Below, one piece after another: positions 4,528-5,082 of a stretch of DNA of 5,082 nt (position 1 is its first letter; each line of letters starts with the position of its first letter). Below the pieces are notes generated by a model. The model saw only the letters and a list, made by a program, of their open reading frames with translations. It was not told where the DNA came from and made no database searches. The translations under genes were made by a program, and so were the position numbers. This stretch comes from Chloroflexota bacterium (lineage in GTDB: Bacteria; Chloroflexota; Dehalococcoidia; DSTF01; JACRBR01), in the NCBI GenBank assembly GCA_021813085.1, contig JAKAMA010000209.1, forward strand, positions 1 through 5,082. Reading direction: 5' to 3'.

Positions 4528-5082
4528 CTACGGCCCCACCGCCGCCGAGAGCACGGCACCCTGCGGCCCCGCCGCGACGGCGGCCCGCAGCTCGCCCGGG
4601 AAGTATGCCATGCCTGACATCGCCGTGCCCGGAGCGGGCGCGCCGTGGTCGATGAGGTCGCGTCCCCAGGCCGCCCACGTGCCCGCTGCCAGCACGTCCG
4701 CAGCCGACGCGGCGCCGCCCGCGGGCGGCGCCGTCCACTCCTGCACGAACGGAAGCCGCACCGCCGTCGCCGGCGCCCTCAGCTTCGCCGCGTCCTGCGC
4801 GCTGACGAGCGCGACGGCGCCCGCCGGCACCTGATAGCCCGCCCGCATGTCCTCGATCTTCAGGTTCGAATAGTCGCGCAGGTACCAGAACCACGTCTGT
4901 GCGAAGCCCGCCTGCGCGTCCAGCGCGATCGGCAGGGCCGTCCCCTTGCCGGACGCCTGCGCCGCCCGGCCGATCGCCGCCAGCACCGCGTGCACGTCGC
5001 CCGACGTGCGCGCCGGCTGGAGCGCTTCGACGCGCGCCGGGACCGTCGATGCGGTCTCGGCACCGCGGTTGACGTCGAGCGC
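4528..5082 (-). CDS. C-terminal part of a probable membrane glycosyltransferase (Agl23/TIGR03663, GT39-like); N-terminus outside window
   Basis: The frame is open from the right edge of the window to a TAG at 4528-4530, giving the last 184 residues; the GTG at 4995 is internal. The fragment has no transmembrane helix and looks like the soluble extracytoplasmic end of a GT-C-type protein. The most telling motif is [15 protein letters not shown] (about 66-80 of the fragment), close to the WxWYLRDY motif I recall from flippase-associated Agl23-like proteins of archaea and Chloroflexota. It also has a late W...R...[15 protein letters not shown] block resembling the W-yy-R...G-YxP end of that family. 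Such proteins transfer sugars from lipid carriers or assist that step at the outer face of the membrane. The catalytic N-terminal half cannot be seen, so activity is not claimed. It is on the same strand as nuoB, 170 bp upstream; a functional link is doubtful. A different GT39 or DUF family is possible. Confidence 0.6.
   Translation of the reverse strand, partial: ALDVNRGAETASTVPARVEALQPARTSGDVHAVLAAIGRAAQASGKGTALPIALDAQAGFAQTWFWYLRDYSNLKIEDMRAGYQVPAGAVALVSAQDAAKLRAPATAVRLPFVQEWTAPPAGGAASAADVLAAGTWAAWGRDLIDHGAPAPGTAMSGMAYFPGELRAAVAAGPQGAVLSAAVGP

Noticed and set aside
3596..4834. A 412-codon open frame on + across nuoB and the glycosyltransferase-like gene
   Set aside because: It lies antisense to nuoB, whose four cluster Cys and conserved blocks are intact, and its own translation is compositionally biased without recognisable motifs.
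1..5082. CRISPR array, insertion sequence, tRNA or defence system
   Set aside because: No spaced direct repeats, transposase motifs, terminal inverted repeats or tRNA-like folds were noticed, and every gene has an ordinary housekeeping or envelope assignment.

Overview
The window is uniformly GC-rich (about 70% by eye), tightly packed, and encodes ordinary bacterial housekeeping and envelope functions. The combination seen here is an RskA-type anti-sigma factor, a Fur-family repressor with a high-affinity metal ABC transporter, a lipoprotein YkuD L,D-transpeptidase, a stand-alone NuoB and the tail of an Agl23/GT39-like membrane glycosyltransferase. It fits a high-GC Chloroflexota genome best; an actinobacterium is the main alternative. 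This taxonomic guess is inference, as no rRNA or marker gene is present.

Layout. Positions 1-672 (+) hold the 3' part of an anti-sigma-K/RskA-like membrane protein. Positions 673-750 hold two GC-rich hairpins and the -35 box of the next promoter. Positions 743-787 form a compact control region: a TTGACA/TAGGAT promoter covered by two 15-bp 7-1-7 inverted repeats, the geometry bound by Fur-family regulators. Positions 794-3563 (+) are a four-gene overlapping operon: a Fur/Zur-like repressor, an ABC ATPase, an ABC-3 family membrane permease, and a lipoprotein L,D-transpeptidase. Successive genes overlap by 11, 35 and 4 nt. Positions 3564-3697 are a convergent intergenic stretch. Positions 3698-4357 (-) encode NuoB, and 4528-5082 (-) encode the C-terminal part of a probable membrane glycosyltransferase that runs off the window.

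How it works together. The repressor probably senses Zn (or Mn/Fe) and shuts its own promoter when metal is plentiful, so its operon behaves as an autoregulated metal-uptake unit. The ATPase and permease supply the cytoplasmic and membrane parts of the importer. The substrate-binding lipoprotein is not in this window and must be elsewhere if the importer is functional. The ATPase has a His-rich tail, as I recall for E. coli ZnuC, which favours zinc. It also appears to lack a stretch of about 35-40 residues after the H-loop. The L,D-transpeptidase, a peptidoglycan cross-linking enzyme, is translationally coupled to the permease, linking envelope work to metal status. The NuoB gene stands alone, with no nuoA or nuoC beside it.

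No mobile element, CRISPR array, tRNA or rRNA was seen. The best candidates for a second look are the tandem operator, the shortened His-tailed ATPase, the transpeptidase inside a metal operon and the orphan nuoB.
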